Shown here in pieces: positions 24,907 to 33,139 of a DNA stretch of 64,000 nt (its first letter is position 1; each line of letters begins with the position of its first letter). The DNA comes from Bacillota bacterium. Lineage in GTDB: Bacteria > Bacillota > Clostridia > Clostridiales > Clostridiaceae. The notes beneath the pieces are model-generated. The model was given only the letters and a program-made list of their open reading frames with translations. It was not told the DNA's origin and did no database searches. The translations under genes were made by a program, and so were the position numbers. The stretch covers positions 1-64,000 of the forward strand of contig JAEXLD010000112.1 of NCBI GenBank assembly GCA_023445445.1, read 5' to 3'.

Positions 24907-25854
24907 ATGAAAAATAATTTATTGAAAAAAATCGAAAATATTCCTGTACCATTATTACCGACAATGGTTGGAGCTGCAACATTATCAAATGTTTATTCTA
25001 CATTAGGATATAGCTTTGTAAGACATTTAACTATGTGGGTAGCTACTATAATTTTAATGGCTTACTTAGTTAAAATTATAGCATTTACAAATACATGTAA
25101 AAAGGAATATTCAAATACTGTTCCAGCTAGTTTATATGCAGGTTTTACAATGATTACAATGATTTTAGGATCATATTATTTTGATTATAATAATTTTTTA
25201 GGAAAAGCATTATGGTCTATAGGATTAATATTACACACAATACATTTATTAATTTTTATATATAGAAATGTGATTAAAGGCTTTAATAAAGATACTTTTG
25301 TGCCAAGCTGGTTTGTTACATTTAATGGAATAATGGTTTCTGTTGTTGTTGGTTCTGCAATGAATGAGCCTCTTATTAGTGAAATAGTATTATATTATGG
25401 AATTTTAGCTTTAGTAATTATAATGCCATTTATGGTAATAAGATTAGTAAAATATCCATTAAAAGATGCTTTTTATCATACGCAAGCAATATTATTAGCA
25501 CCATCTAGCCTTTGTGTAGTTTCATATTTAAATGTTGTAGAAAATCCTAATAAAGTAGTTATTTCTTTATTATATTTAGTTGCTTTTGTTACTTTATTAT
25601 TTGTATTGTACAAGCTACCAGGATTTTTCTCATTTGAATTTACTCCAGCCTTTGCTGGCTTAACATTCCCTATGGCTATAGGTATTGTGGCTTCAATAAA
25701 AATGTCAGCATTTTTAATTAATAGTGGAAATGAGGTTCTAGGTAATATAGTGAAACAAATATCTGGAATTCAAATATATGTAACAACAGCTATAATATCA
25801 TATGTTTTATTTAATTTCTTTAAAATGTTCTTAAAAGCAATAAAAACTAAATAA
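24907..25854 (+). CDS. TDT/TehA-family membrane transporter (second of two)
   Basis: A 315-residue paralogue of the gene at 23672, with the same ten-segment pattern and near-identical opening (PVPLLPTMVGAATLSNVYST) and the AFAGLTFPMAIGIVASIKMS motif. It has its own promoter with a CRP/FNR-type activator site, and a strong TTAGGAGG ribosome binding site. The tandem duplication with separate promoters suggests independent control, for example one copy expressed with the Mo enzyme and the other in response to the anaerobic or catabolite regulator. Terminated at once by a perfect hairpin. Confidence 0.8.
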   Translation: MKNNLLKKIENIPVPLLPTMVGAATLSNVYSTLGYSFVRHLTMWVATIILMAYLVKIIAFTNTCKKEYSNTVPASLYAGFTMITMILGSYYFDYNNFLGKALWSIGLILHTIHLLIFIYRNVIKGFNKDTFVPSWFVTFNGIMVSVVVGSAMNEPLISEIVLYYGILALVIIMPFMVIRLVKYPLKDAFYHTQAILLAPSSLCVVSYLNVVENPNKVVISLLYLVAFVTLLFVLYKLPGFFSFEFTPAFAGLTFPMAIGIVASIKMSAFLINSGNEVLGNIVKQISGIQIYVTTAIISYVLFNFFKMFLKAIKTK

Positions 25855-25863
25855 AACATCATT

Positions 25864-25900
25864 AAAAATTTGCATCATAGAGATGCAAATTTTTTTTTTT
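25864..25900 (+). terminator. Intrinsic terminator
   Basis: Perfect stem AAAAATTTGCATC / GATGCAAATTTTT with loop ATAGA, followed by a run of T. Confidence 0.92.
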
Positions 25901-25921
25901 TGAAATAAATATAAAAAAGTA

Positions 25922-25981
25922 TTCACAAATTATATAAAATAGAGTATTATTATATTATAAAAACATATCGGAATAGTAGGA
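25922..25981 (+). promoter_or_regulatory. cysK promoter with possible CymR-type site
   Basis: TTCACA and TATTAT are 17 bases apart (25922-25950). Just downstream, ATATCGGAATAGTAGG at 25966-25981 loosely resembles GGAAT-containing CymR operators. The match is weak; it is noted because an Rrf2/CymR-like gene lies directly after cysK. Confidence 0.35.
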
Positions 25982-25997
25982 AAAAGGAGAGGTAAAT

Positions 25998-26924
25998 ATG
26001 AAAATAGCAAAAAGTTTAGTTCAATTAATAGGAAATACACCATTACTTGAACTTGAAAATTATAATAATGAAAAAGGTACTTTAGGAAAAGTTATTGCAA
26101 AGTTAGAATATTTTAACCCAGGTGGTAGCGTAAAAGATAGAATTGGCTTTGGAATGATAGAAGCTGCAGAAAAAGAAGGATTATTAAATAAGGACTCAGT
26201 TATTATTGAGCCAACTAGTGGAAACACAGGAATAGCTTTAGCTTATATTTCTGCTGCAAAGGGATATAGATTAATATTGACAATGCCAGAAACAATGAGT
26301 ATGGAAAGAAGAAATTTGTTAAAAGCTTTAGGAGCTGAATTAGTATTAACTCCAGGGGCAGAAGGAATGAAGGGTGCAATAGCAAAAGCAAATGAACTTA
26401 AAGCATCAATTGAAAATTCAATAATACTTCAACAATTTGAAAATCCAGCAAATCCTCAAATTCATAGAATAACAACTGCAGAAGAAATTTGGAATGATAC
26501 AGATGGACAAGTAGATATAGTAGTGGCTGGAGTTGGTACAGGTGGAACCTTAACAGGAATAGGTGAAGTTCTAAAGGAAAGAAAAGCTGATGTGAAAGTT
26601 ATAGCTGTTGAACCAACAAATTCACCAGTTATTTCAGGTGGAAAACCTGGACCACACAAGTTGCAAGGTATAGGAGCTGGTTTCATACCAAAGAACTTAA
26701 ATGTATCAATAATAGATGAAGTTATTAAGGTTGAAAATGAAGATGCATTTAAAGCATCAAAGGATTTAGCAAGAACAGAAGGCTTATTAGTAGGAATATC
26801 ATCAGGTGCAGCAATAGTAGCAGCTACAGAATTAGCAAAAAGAGAAGAAAATAAGGGCAAAAATATAGTGGTTATTTTACCAGATACAGGAGAAAGATAT
26901 TTATCTACTGATTTATATAAATAA
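25998..26924 (+). CDS. cysK: Cysteine synthase A (O-acetylserine sulfhydrylase)
   Basis: A 308-residue PLP enzyme making cysteine from O-acetylserine and sulfide in the cytoplasm. The PLP lysine is K46 in NPGGSVKDR; the substrate loop PTSGNTGIALAYISAAKG, the phosphate-binding GVGTGGTLTGIGEV and VGISSGAAIVAA follow in order. Length is standard for CysK. AAAGGAGAGG precedes the ATG. A terminator separates it from the Rrf2 gene; the pairing recalls the cysK-CymR regulatory link known in Bacillus, where CymR activity depends on CysK. Confidence 0.95.
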   Translation: MKIAKSLVQLIGNTPLLELENYNNEKGTLGKVIAKLEYFNPGGSVKDRIGFGMIEAAEKEGLLNKDSVIIEPTSGNTGIALAYISAAKGYRLILTMPETMSMERRNLLKALGAELVLTPGAEGMKGAIAKANELKASIENSIILQQFENPANPQIHRITTAEEIWNDTDGQVDIVVAGVGTGGTLTGIGEVLKERKADVKVIAVEPTNSPVISGGKPGPHKLQGIGAGFIPKNLNVSIIDEVIKVENEDAFKASKDLARTEGLLVGISSGAAIVAATELAKREENKGKNIVVILPDTGERYLSTDLYK

Positions 26925-26933
26925 TTTATTAAT

Positions 26934-26970
26934 AAGTCATTGCTATTTTTAGTAATGACTTTTATTATAT
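26934..26970 (+). terminator. Intrinsic terminator of cysK
   Basis: AAGTCATTGCT / AGTAATGACTT stem (one G-U), then TTTTATTATAT. Confidence 0.82.
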
Positions 26971-27002
26971 AAACTATAGAATATACAGAAAAAGGTGATT
27001 AA

Positions 27003-27434
27003 GTGAAGATTTCAACTAAAGGAAGATATGGATTAAGGGCTCTAATTGACTTAGCTATTAATATGGATTCTGAAAATGTTACTATTAAAGCTATATCAGA
27101 AAGACAAAATATATCTGAAAGATATCTAGAACAAATTTTTTCATTATTAAGAAAAGCAGGTATTATAGTAGGAAGAAAAGGTGCGCAAGGTGGATATAGT
27201 TTAGGGAAAAATATAGGAGATTTAACTATACTAGAAATCTTAAAGATTTTAGAAGGTGATAGTATTTTTATAGATATAAATGATAAGGAAGAAAATGAGT
27301 TAGAAGATTTTATAAATAAAAATTTATGGAAGGATATAAACACTGAAATTAAAGATTATTTTAATTCCATAACTCTAGAAGATTTAGTAGATAACTATAA
27401 AAAATCAAAAGATACTCTTATTTATTATATATAA
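27003..27434 (+). CDS. Rrf2-family transcriptional regulator, CymR-like
   Basis: A 143-residue winged-helix regulator. It opens with MKISTKGRYGLRALIDLA and has the helix-turn-helix and wing ISERYLEQIFSLLRKAGI / GRKGAQGGYSLGKN, the hallmarks of the Rrf2 family. There are no cysteines, so it cannot hold the [2Fe-2S] cluster of IscR or NsrR; this fits CymR, the cysteine-metabolism repressor, as does the cysK neighbour. It starts at GTG 27003 after AAAAAGGTGA. Target sites not proven. Confidence 0.85.
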   Translation: MKISTKGRYGLRALIDLAINMDSENVTIKAISERQNISERYLEQIFSLLRKAGIIVGRKGAQGGYSLGKNIGDLTILEILKILEGDSIFIDINDKEENELEDFINKNLWKDINTEIKDYFNSITLEDLVDNYKKSKDTLIYYI

Positions 27435-27459
27435 AAAGGAGCTGTTTTCCAGCTCCTTT
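27435..27459. terminator. Bidirectional terminator, GGAGCTG type
   Basis: AAAGGAGCTG / CAGCTCCTTT with loop TTTTC, between the convergent Rrf2 and heme oxygenase genes. The same GGAGCTG core recurs at 29612 and 33140. Confidence 0.9.
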
Positions 27460-27463
27460 ATTC

Positions 27464-28087
27464 TTAGAAGTATTTAGCATCTAATTCATTTGATATTGAA
27501 ATATTGTATATATAAGCATTAGATACTTCAATAATAAATTGTTTTTGTTCTTCTTCAGTAAGTTTTAGATTAGCTAACATCATATGATATTTCATAACAT
27601 ATGCTTTCATGTCGCCTAAATCTTCATAAGCATAATATTTAAGAGCTTCATCTGAAACTTTGTATTCATCTTTTAATAGAGCATAGAACATTCTACCGCC
27701 AAATAAATCAGCTAGGAATCTTATATAACCATGTGCTATTAATAATTTTGGATTAGCTTCAGCAATAGCATTTATCTTATCAACATAAGCTAAAGTTGAA
27801 GAAAGAACTTCTAAATCTTTATTATCCCTTAGAGCTTTTACATCATTTCTAATTGCTTCCGTTCTGAAAAGTTCAGTTGTAACAAAAGGTTTAACCTCAT
27901 CTAAATCCTTGTATTTATTTAAATTTGTTTCAATAGCATCATATACAAAAGATAAGTTATAAATATATTCTGTATAACTTTCTAGATTGGCCCCTTTAGC
28001 AAGAAATCTATGTGTAAAGCCTGAATTTTCAGTGGCTTTATGAAGAAGATTGCTTTTGTTTCTAATATCATTCATAAAATTGTTCAT
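27464..28087 (-). CDS. Heme oxygenase (biliverdin-producing)
   Basis: A 207-residue all-helical enzyme that opens heme to biliverdin, CO and iron. The proximal-ligand region is LLHKATEN with His16, aligning with H-x-x-x-E of known heme oxygenases, and the distal helix AHGYIRFLADLFGGRMF matches the family A-H-x-Y-x-R-Y-L-x-D-x-x-G-G pattern. ATG 28087 follows AAAGGGGTG. A Fur-box-like sequence overlaps the leader, so iron or heme limitation probably controls it. In anaerobes this enzyme is thought to serve iron acquisition or oxygen defence. Confidence 0.9.
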   Translation of the reverse strand: MNNFMNDIRNKSNLLHKATENSGFTHRFLAKGANLESYTEYIYNLSFVYDAIETNLNKYKDLDEVKPFVTTELFRTEAIRNDVKALRDNKDLEVLSSTLAYVDKINAIAEANPKLLIAHGYIRFLADLFGGRMFYALLKDEYKVSDEALKYYAYEDLGDMKAYVMKYHMMLANLKLTEEEQKQFIIEVSNAYIYNISISNELDAKYF

Positions 28088-28482
28088 ATTAACACCCCTT
28101 TAATAATTATTATCATCTAACATTAATTAAATAGTACTCTTCTCATTATAAAATATCAAATTCTATTTAAAGCTAAATAACATAGATTTTCTCATTAATT
28201 CTTCAATTATTAGCTAATTATAAAGGTTTTTGAACGATGTTCATTTTAAAATTTGAAATATAATATAATAGTAATTAAAATTGTAAATTTAGGAAATTAA
28301 TAAATTTAAATATATAAAATTAAATATAAAAAGTATCATCAGATAATAGGTGATATTTTTTGTAAAAAATAAGGCTAAACTTTAAAAAACTATTAATTCA
28401 CATAGCTTTAAAAAGGGTAATGGATATTGCAATGAAGCAGCATAAATGCTAATATGTAAATGATATCAGAGAAAGGTGGATG
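28088..28482. other. Intergenic region between divergent genes
   Basis: About 395 A/T-rich bases without a gene. It holds the heme oxygenase control region (Fur-like site 28101-28115; TATAAT on the minus strand at 28150-28145), a palindrome TGAACGATGTTCA near 28231, and a weak terminator-like hairpin at 28334-28361 (TATCATC/GGTGATA then TTTTTT). The rest shows nothing. Confidence 0.5.
28101..28115. promoter_or_regulatory. Fur-box-like operator of heme oxygenase
   Basis: On the minus strand the sequence is TGATAATAATTATTA, matching the 7-1-7 Fur consensus TGATAATNATTATCA at all positions but one. It lies between the minus-strand -10 (28150-28145) and the ribosome binding site, a repressing position. 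Confidence 0.7.
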
Positions 28483-28866
28483 ATGGTTCTTATGATAAAA
28501 AATAATTCTAAAAGCTTAAAAAAATTTATTACAATTTTTATTGCTAACTTAGTATCTTTATTTCTAATTGCAGGAATAATATCTAGTTTAAGAGGATTTC
28601 ACTTGAAGGATGTACTTTTCATTGAAGGAATATTAATATTGATGATAGTATTATTCTCTTCGATAAGTGGTAAAAATCAAAGCTTATCTTTACAAGAATT
28701 TGGCCAAGTTAATCCACAGTATTTTGCAAATATAGTTTTAGAAAATAACATTGCTGAAAAAGAAAGAATAGTTTCAGCTTCTAATATTGAAATTAATATG
28801 GACTTAATTACTTCATCCATATTAATAGGATCTATTGTAGTTTTAATTAGTAGCTACTTATTATAA
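28483..28866 (+). CDS. Small hypothetical membrane protein
   Basis: About 127 residues, not recognised. Three hydrophobic segments are visible: FITIFIANLVSLFLIAGIIS, DVLFIEGILILMIVLFSS and, at the C-terminus, ITSSILIGSIVVLISSYLL. Between the second and third lies a hydrophilic loop with FGQVNPQYFANIVLENNIAE. Start uncertain: AAAGGTGG at 28472-28479 is followed by ATGs at 28480, 28483 and 28492. Followed by a strong terminator, so a single-gene unit. No signal for function; the neighbours are unrelated. Confidence 0.6.
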   Translation: MVLMIKNNSKSLKKFITIFIANLVSLFLIAGIISSLRGFHLKDVLFIEGILILMIVLFSSISGKNQSLSLQEFGQVNPQYFANIVLENNIAEKERIVSASNIEINMDLITSSILIGSIVVLISSYLL

Positions 28867-28881
28867 TAAATATTTTTAAAG

Positions 28882-28917
28882 GTAAGTATTCTGAAATATG
28901 AATACTTACTTTTTTTT
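28882..28917 (+). terminator. Intrinsic terminator
   Basis: Perfect 10-bp stem GTAAGTATTC / GAATACTTAC followed by eight T. Confidence 0.92.
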
Positions 28918-28959
28918 GCAATAAATTATAAGTATAGCATATTTAGGAGATTGTTTGTT

Positions 28960-29613
28960 TTGATTATTGTTATAAGAATAAAGAAAATATATTTCTATAT
29001 TTTATTAGTTATAATATTGATTTTTTCTTTAGTTTTAGTTTTTAAAGATAGTATAAGAGCGTGTTTTAAAATAAGTTATAGAAGATATTATAATATTTCT
29101 ATTTCAAGTACTGAAGTAGAAAAAATGGAAAAGAACTTAAATATTATACAGTTAGATTATAAATGGAAGGAAAATTTAAATATGAATAACAAACCAAATA
29201 AGATTATTATTCATCATGCAGCATTAGGAAAAGTTTCTCCTGAAGAAATTAATGAGTTTCATAAATCAAAGGGATGGAAGGGTATTGGATACAATTTTTA
29301 CATAAGTAAGGATGGAAGTATTTATGCTGGAAGACCTGAAAGTTCAGAAGGGGCTCATACTATAGGAGAAAATAGTAGATCTATTGGTATTTGTTTAGAA
29401 GGAAATTTTCAGAAGGAAGAGGTAACAGAGGCAGAATTAAATAGCTTGATAAATTTATCATTATACATTTCTTTAAAATATGATATTTATAAAATTCTTG
29501 GACATAAAGAAGTTTATAATACCCTTTGCCCAGGGAAAAAATTTCCTTTAGAGGAAGTGAAAAAAATAATAATAAAAGATATAAAGGAGTATAAAAGTTT
29601 AGAAATAAAATAG
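28960..29613 (+). CDS. N-acetylmuramoyl-L-alanine amidase, PGRP/amidase_2 type
   Basis: A 217-residue membrane-anchored cell-wall hydrolase. An N-terminal hydrophobic helix (YFYILLVIILIFSLVLVF) is followed by the amidase_2 domain: NKIIIHHAALGKVSPEEINE with the first zinc His, GIGYNFYISKDGSIYAGRP, and GHKEVYNTLCPGKKF with the second His and the Cys ligand. It would cut the amide bond between muramic acid and L-alanine in peptidoglycan. TTG 28960 was chosen since AGGAGA is nine bases upstream; TTG 28951 is too close. It ends at a shared terminator. Confidence 0.85.
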   Translation: MIIVIRIKKIYFYILLVIILIFSLVLVFKDSIRACFKISYRRYYNISISSTEVEKMEKNLNIIQLDYKWKENLNMNNKPNKIIIHHAALGKVSPEEINEFHKSKGWKGIGYNFYISKDGSIYAGRPESSEGAHTIGENSRSIGICLEGNFQKEEVTEAELNSLINLSLYISLKYDIYKILGHKEVYNTLCPGKKFPLEEVKKIIIKDIKEYKSLEIK

Positions 29614-29632
29614 GAGCTGTGTTACAGCTCCT
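29612..29632. terminator. Bidirectional terminator, GGAGCTG type
   Basis: AGGAGCTGT / ACAGCTCCT with loop GTT, overlapping both convergent gene ends. Confidence 0.82.
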
Positions 29633-29880
29633 TAAGCACTTAGCTTATATTCTTCTAAAGCTTTTGATAATTGGTCAGGGCAAGAAGTACCTTTATTACG
29701 GCAATCTATTCCCTTAAGCTTATTTATTGCATCGTCAATATTCATACCTGATACTAATGCTGATATTCCTGTTAGATTTCCTTGGCAACCTCTAATAAAT
29801 TCTACGCTCTTTATAGTATCATTATCAATATCTAAATGAATTTCTGTGGCACATACCCCTTTAGTCTTATAAATAAACAT
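29632..29880 (-). CDS. TSCPD-domain protein
   Basis: An 82-residue protein matching the stand-alone TSCPD family (related to a C-terminal domain of class II ribonucleotide reductases). It shows GVCATEIHLDIDND, FIRGCQGNLTGISALVSG and the naming motif DCRNKGTSCPDQLSKAL. Cysteines in these motifs probably bind metal. Function of the single-domain form is unknown. ATG 29880 is preceded on the minus strand by GGAGGT. Convergent with the amidase. Confidence 0.88.
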   Translation of the reverse strand: MFIYKTKGVCATEIHLDIDNDTIKSVEFIRGCQGNLTGISALVSGMNIDDAINKLKGIDCRNKGTSCPDQLSKALEEYKLSA

Positions 29881-29954
29881 ATATTATACCTCCAAAATTT
29901 ATTGCAAGATTATTATATAATCATATTCATTAAAAATAAAGTAATTTGTAGAAT

Positions 29955-29998
29955 TTTAAGCAAAAAGATAAAATAATGGTCCGGAAAATTTGCTTAAA
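29955..29998. repeat. Inverted repeat upstream of the propeller gene
   Basis: TTTAAGCAA and TTGCTTAAA (9-base perfect arms) are separated by 26 bases. It sits between divergent genes; could be an operator or chance in A/T-rich DNA. Confidence 0.35.
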
Positions 29999-30051
29999 CA
30001 TATAATATAAATGTATCTATTATAATAAGAGTAATTAAAAGGTGGGATAGG

Positions 30052-30945
30052 ATGAACTCTTTAATTGTATGTAATACTGGTAGTGATTGTATTAGTAAAA
30101 TATCATTGGTAAAGTCACTTGATCTAAGTATAGATTATGAAGAAATATTACTAACTATAGGGGATAAACCACTAGGACCAAATGGAATTTATATAAAAAA
30201 TAATATAGCTTATGTAGCTAATAGTTATAGCAATTCTATTTCAATACTAAATATGGATACCTTAAAGGAAATAGATTCTACTTATATTGGTGAGCATCCA
30301 AATGATTTGATTGGCTATAATAATAATTTGTACATTGTATGTTCTGAGTCTAATTCTGTTGTGGTTTATGATATAGATGAAAATAAAATAATATTAGAGA
30401 TAAAAACTAATAATTGGCCCTATAATATTGAGTTAAGTAAAGAACTAGGGCTAATTTTTATCACCAATTTTCAAAGTAATAATATATCTGTAATTGATAT
30501 AGTATCTAATAATATTATAGGAGAATTAACTACATTAGAATATCCTACTAAGGTTAGGGTTTCAAAGGATGGTAAACTATTATATGTTTGTGAAAGCTAT
30601 ATGGGGGACGAAAATAATGGATATATAGAAGTTTTTGATTTAATTACATTAAAATCATTAAGAAAAATAGAAGTAGGCAAAGTACCAATAGATATTATTG
30701 AAGAAGAAAATATACTATATATATGTAATTTGATGGATGGAAGTATAACAATAATGGATAAACTAAATCTAAATAGAATAACTGAAATAATAGTAGGGGG
30801 AATGCCTAGAGCTATAGTTAAATATAGAAATATATTGTATGTGGGAGACTATTTTAATGGAAGAATCCTGTGTTTAGATTTAAGAAACAATAATACAAAA
30901 GCCATAACAGTAGGGAAGGAACCTAATGCTATGACTTTATATTAG
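30052..30945 (+). CDS. YncE/YVTN-type beta-propeller protein
   Basis: A 297-residue protein made of repeated blades of about 42 residues, each with a pattern like NIAYVANSYSNSISILNMDTL, LIFITNFQSNNISVIDIVS and ILYICNLMDGSITIMDKLN. That is the surface-layer/YncE (YVTN) propeller signature. No signal peptide is visible, so it may be cytosolic, unlike many relatives. GGTGGGATAGG precedes the ATG. Its stop overlaps the stop of the converging DUF4364 gene, with no terminator between. Ligand unknown. Confidence 0.8.
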   Translation: MNSLIVCNTGSDCISKISLVKSLDLSIDYEEILLTIGDKPLGPNGIYIKNNIAYVANSYSNSISILNMDTLKEIDSTYIGEHPNDLIGYNNNLYIVCSESNSVVVYDIDENKIILEIKTNNWPYNIELSKELGLIFITNFQSNNISVIDIVSNNIIGELTTLEYPTKVRVSKDGKLLYVCESYMGDENNGYIEVFDLITLKSLRKIEVGKVPIDIIEEENILYICNLMDGSITIMDKLNLNRITEIIVGGMPRAIVKYRNILYVGDYFNGRILCLDLRNNNTKAITVGKEPNAMTLY

Positions 30946-31475
30946 TTTGAATCATTAAATAAAGAGTTCATGATTTTATTATATATATCAGAAGGATTAT
31001 CCTTCCACCTATTGCATAGAGAAACTGCTTGCTTTTTTGTAGGAACTGACACTTTTAGAGACATTAGTAAATTATCATTTTCTAAAGCTTGTAAGTCTAC
31101 TATGAAGGAGTCATCCTCTCCAAGGGTATAATCACTATGAATAGTTAATTCTTTTTTTATAGAGTCTACTATGGAAAGAAGGTAATCATCGATTATCTTC
31201 TTTTTAATTGAAGAAATCCTATCAGAAAAGAATGAAAGTGTATTTGTACCTTTTTCAGTAATACGAATAAGATTCTTTTCGTTAACTGTTTCATATCTTA
31301 AAAAATCTGAAGTTATTAGTTCGCTAATATACTGCTGAAGAGTAAAGTAATTTATAAAGTTATTTTCTAAGATAATTTCAGTTAATTGAGTATTTGTAAT
31401 AGGATGTTTCAATGACTCAATTACATATAATACTAATAATTTATTTTCTGCTAATTCAGCTGAGTTTTCGTACAT
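30942..31475 (-). CDS. DUF4364-family protein
   Basis: A 177-residue protein of the clostridial DUF4364 type. The N-terminal half looks like a winged helix (ENKLLVLYVIESLKHPITNT, FTLQQYISELITSDFLR, LIRITEKGTNTLSFF), suggesting a DNA-binding or regulatory role, while the C-terminal half is a small alpha/beta domain. AAATGGAGGTTTAAT precedes the ATG at 31475. The function is not known; a regulator role is inferred only from the winged-helix-like pattern. It overlaps the convergent propeller gene by four bases. Confidence 0.78.
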   Translation of the reverse strand: MYENSAELAENKLLVLYVIESLKHPITNTQLTEIILENNFINYFTLQQYISELITSDFLRYETVNEKNLIRITEKGTNTLSFFSDRISSIKKKIIDDYLLSIVDSIKKELTIHSDYTLGEDDSFIVDLQALENDNLLMSLKVSVPTKKQAVSLCNRWKDNPSDIYNKIMNSLFNDSN

Positions 31476-31604
31476 ATTAAACCTCCATTTAGAAAGTATA
31501 GATTTATTATAACATAATATTTAAAAATTTCATAACTACATATTATTGTCATTAATATAAAAAAAAAGAATATAAATTAAATGAATCATTTATTAGGAGA
31601 ATTT

Positions 31605-32366
31605 ATGAATAGAAGGTATAGAGTTGGGTTAAGCTTACTATTATTAATTTCAACAATAATAGTATCATTATTATTTACTGAAAAAACAAAACTTAGCTTA
31701 GCAGAAATTAAAAAAGATAAGCCTGTTTATAGAGTTAAAACAGAAGAAAAGGTTATAGCTATTACTTTTGATATAAATTGGGCTGAAAAAGAGGAATTAT
31801 ATAACATATTAGAGGTACTGGATAAATATAATGTAAAGGCAACCTTTTTTATAATGGGAGGTTGGGTTAATTATAGTGATGAAAATAGAGAGAAACTTAT
31901 AAAAATAAAGGAGGGAGGTCATGAAATAGGAAATCATAGTTATATGCATCCTATGTTTACTAAAATTACTGAAGAAAAGATGAAGGAAGAACTTGATAAG
32001 ACTAATAAAACTATTAAAGATATCACTGGTGAAGAGGTAAAGTTATTTAGATTTCCAAGTGGAGATTATAATAAGAAATCTTGTGAATTTATATATAATC
32101 AAGGAATGATGGCTATTCAATGGGATGTGGATTCTGTAGATTGGAAGCAAAGTGGTGCAGTGGAAGAGTATAACAGGGTTATGAAAAAAGTTTCTCCTGG
32201 ATCAATACTATTATTTCATAATAATGCTAAGTATACGCCTGGAAATTTAGATAAAATAATTAATGAACTACTTAAAGAAGGTTATAAATTTGCTAAAGTA
32301 GGTGATATCATTTACTATTCTGATTATTTTATTAATGAAAATGGAGAACAAATAAAAAATAATTAA
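31605..32366 (+). CDS. Polysaccharide deacetylase (PdaB-like)
   Basis: A 253-residue protein with an N-terminal membrane anchor or signal (GLSLLLLISTIIVSLLF) and an NodB-homology domain. Active-site motifs: AITFDINWA (catalytic Asp), GHEIGNHSYMHPMF (metal-binding H-x-x-x-H), LFRFPSGDYN and the late ILLFHNN. Such enzymes remove acetyl groups from peptidoglycan or other polysaccharides outside the membrane; in Firmicutes PdaB-like members act in spore-cortex formation. ATG 31605 follows AGGAGA; the upstream in-frame ATG 31581 lacks a binding site. Confidence 0.87.
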   Translation: MNRRYRVGLSLLLLISTIIVSLLFTEKTKLSLAEIKKDKPVYRVKTEEKVIAITFDINWAEKEELYNILEVLDKYNVKATFFIMGGWVNYSDENREKLIKIKEGGHEIGNHSYMHPMFTKITEEKMKEELDKTNKTIKDITGEEVKLFRFPSGDYNKKSCEFIYNQGMMAIQWDVDSVDWKQSGAVEEYNRVMKKVSPGSILLFHNNAKYTPGNLDKIINELLKEGYKFAKVGDIIYYSDYFINENGEQIKNN

Positions 32367-32372
32367 AAAATA

Positions 32373-32402
32373 TTGAAAAATGATGATATAATGTATTATA
32401 AT
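32373..32402 (+). promoter_or_regulatory. Promoter of the SSB-like gene
   Basis: TTGAAA (32373-32378), 18-base spacer, perfect TATAAT (32397-32402). Confidence 0.6.
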
Positions 32403-32472
32403 GGAAATGTATCCATAAAGATTTAAAAAGCAAAGGAATAAAAATTATTACTAAGGGAGAGAGGGGTTAGTG

Positions 32473-33138
32473 ATGGACAACTTGATGTTAAATAACAAGA
32501 TTTATTTAGAGGGAAAAGTAATATCAGAATTAGAATTTAGTCATGAAATGTATGGGGAAGGGTTTTATACATTTTCTATGGAGGTTATGAGACTTAGTGA
32601 TTCAGTTGATATTTTAAATATAACTGTTTCAGAGAGATTAATAGCAAATATGGATTTATCAATTGGTAAAGATATAATTGTAGATGGTCAATTAAGATCT
32701 TATAATAAATTTGTAGACGGATCTAATAAATTAATATTAACAGTTTTTGCTAGGAACATAGAACCGTGTATTGAAAGAAGTAAGAATCCTAATGAAATTT
32801 TCTTAGATGGATATATATGTAAGGAACCAGTTTATAGAACAACACCATTTGGAAGAGAAATTGCTGATGTATTATTAGCTGTAAATAGAGCTTATAATAA
32901 ATCAGATTATATTCCTACTATAGCTTGGGGAAGAAATTCTAGATTTTGTCAAAGTTTAGAAGTAGGAGATAATATTAGAGTTTGGGGTAGACTACAAAGT
33001 AGAGAATATCAAAAAAAGGTTAGTGATACTGATGTAATAAAGAAAATTGCTTATGAAGTATCAGTTTCAAAAATGGAAAGAGTTCAAGAAGAACAAGTAG
33101 ACCCTATTAATGAAGTTAATGAACAAGAAGTAATGTAA
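32473..33138 (+). CDS. Tandem-OB single-stranded-DNA-binding-like protein
   Basis: A 221-residue protein with two OB-fold halves related to SSB: the first NKIYLEGKVISELEFSHE ... FTFSMEVMRLS, the second IFLDGYICKEPVYRTTPFG ... ADVLLAVNRAYNKSDYIPTI followed by WGR. The C-terminus lacks the acidic DDDIPF tail of the main SSB. It is therefore an accessory SSB-like protein, typical of Clostridium, and not the replication SSB. AGAGGGG lies six bases before ATG 32473 (an adjacent GTG 32470 is also in frame). Flanked by a promoter and a perfect terminator. Confidence 0.8.
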   Translation: MDNLMLNNKIYLEGKVISELEFSHEMYGEGFYTFSMEVMRLSDSVDILNITVSERLIANMDLSIGKDIIVDGQLRSYNKFVDGSNKLILTVFARNIEPCIERSKNPNEIFLDGYICKEPVYRTTPFGREIADVLLAVNRAYNKSDYIPTIAWGRNSRFCQSLEVGDNIRVWGRLQSREYQKKVSDTDVIKKIAYEVSVSKMERVQEEQVDPINEVNEQEVM

Positions 33139-33139
33139 T

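Noticed and set aside
28231..28243. LexA-type SOS box TGAACGATGTTCA
   Set aside because: The arms are GAAC and GTTC but with a 3-base spacer; LexA boxes of this type need four. No damage-response gene is adjacent.
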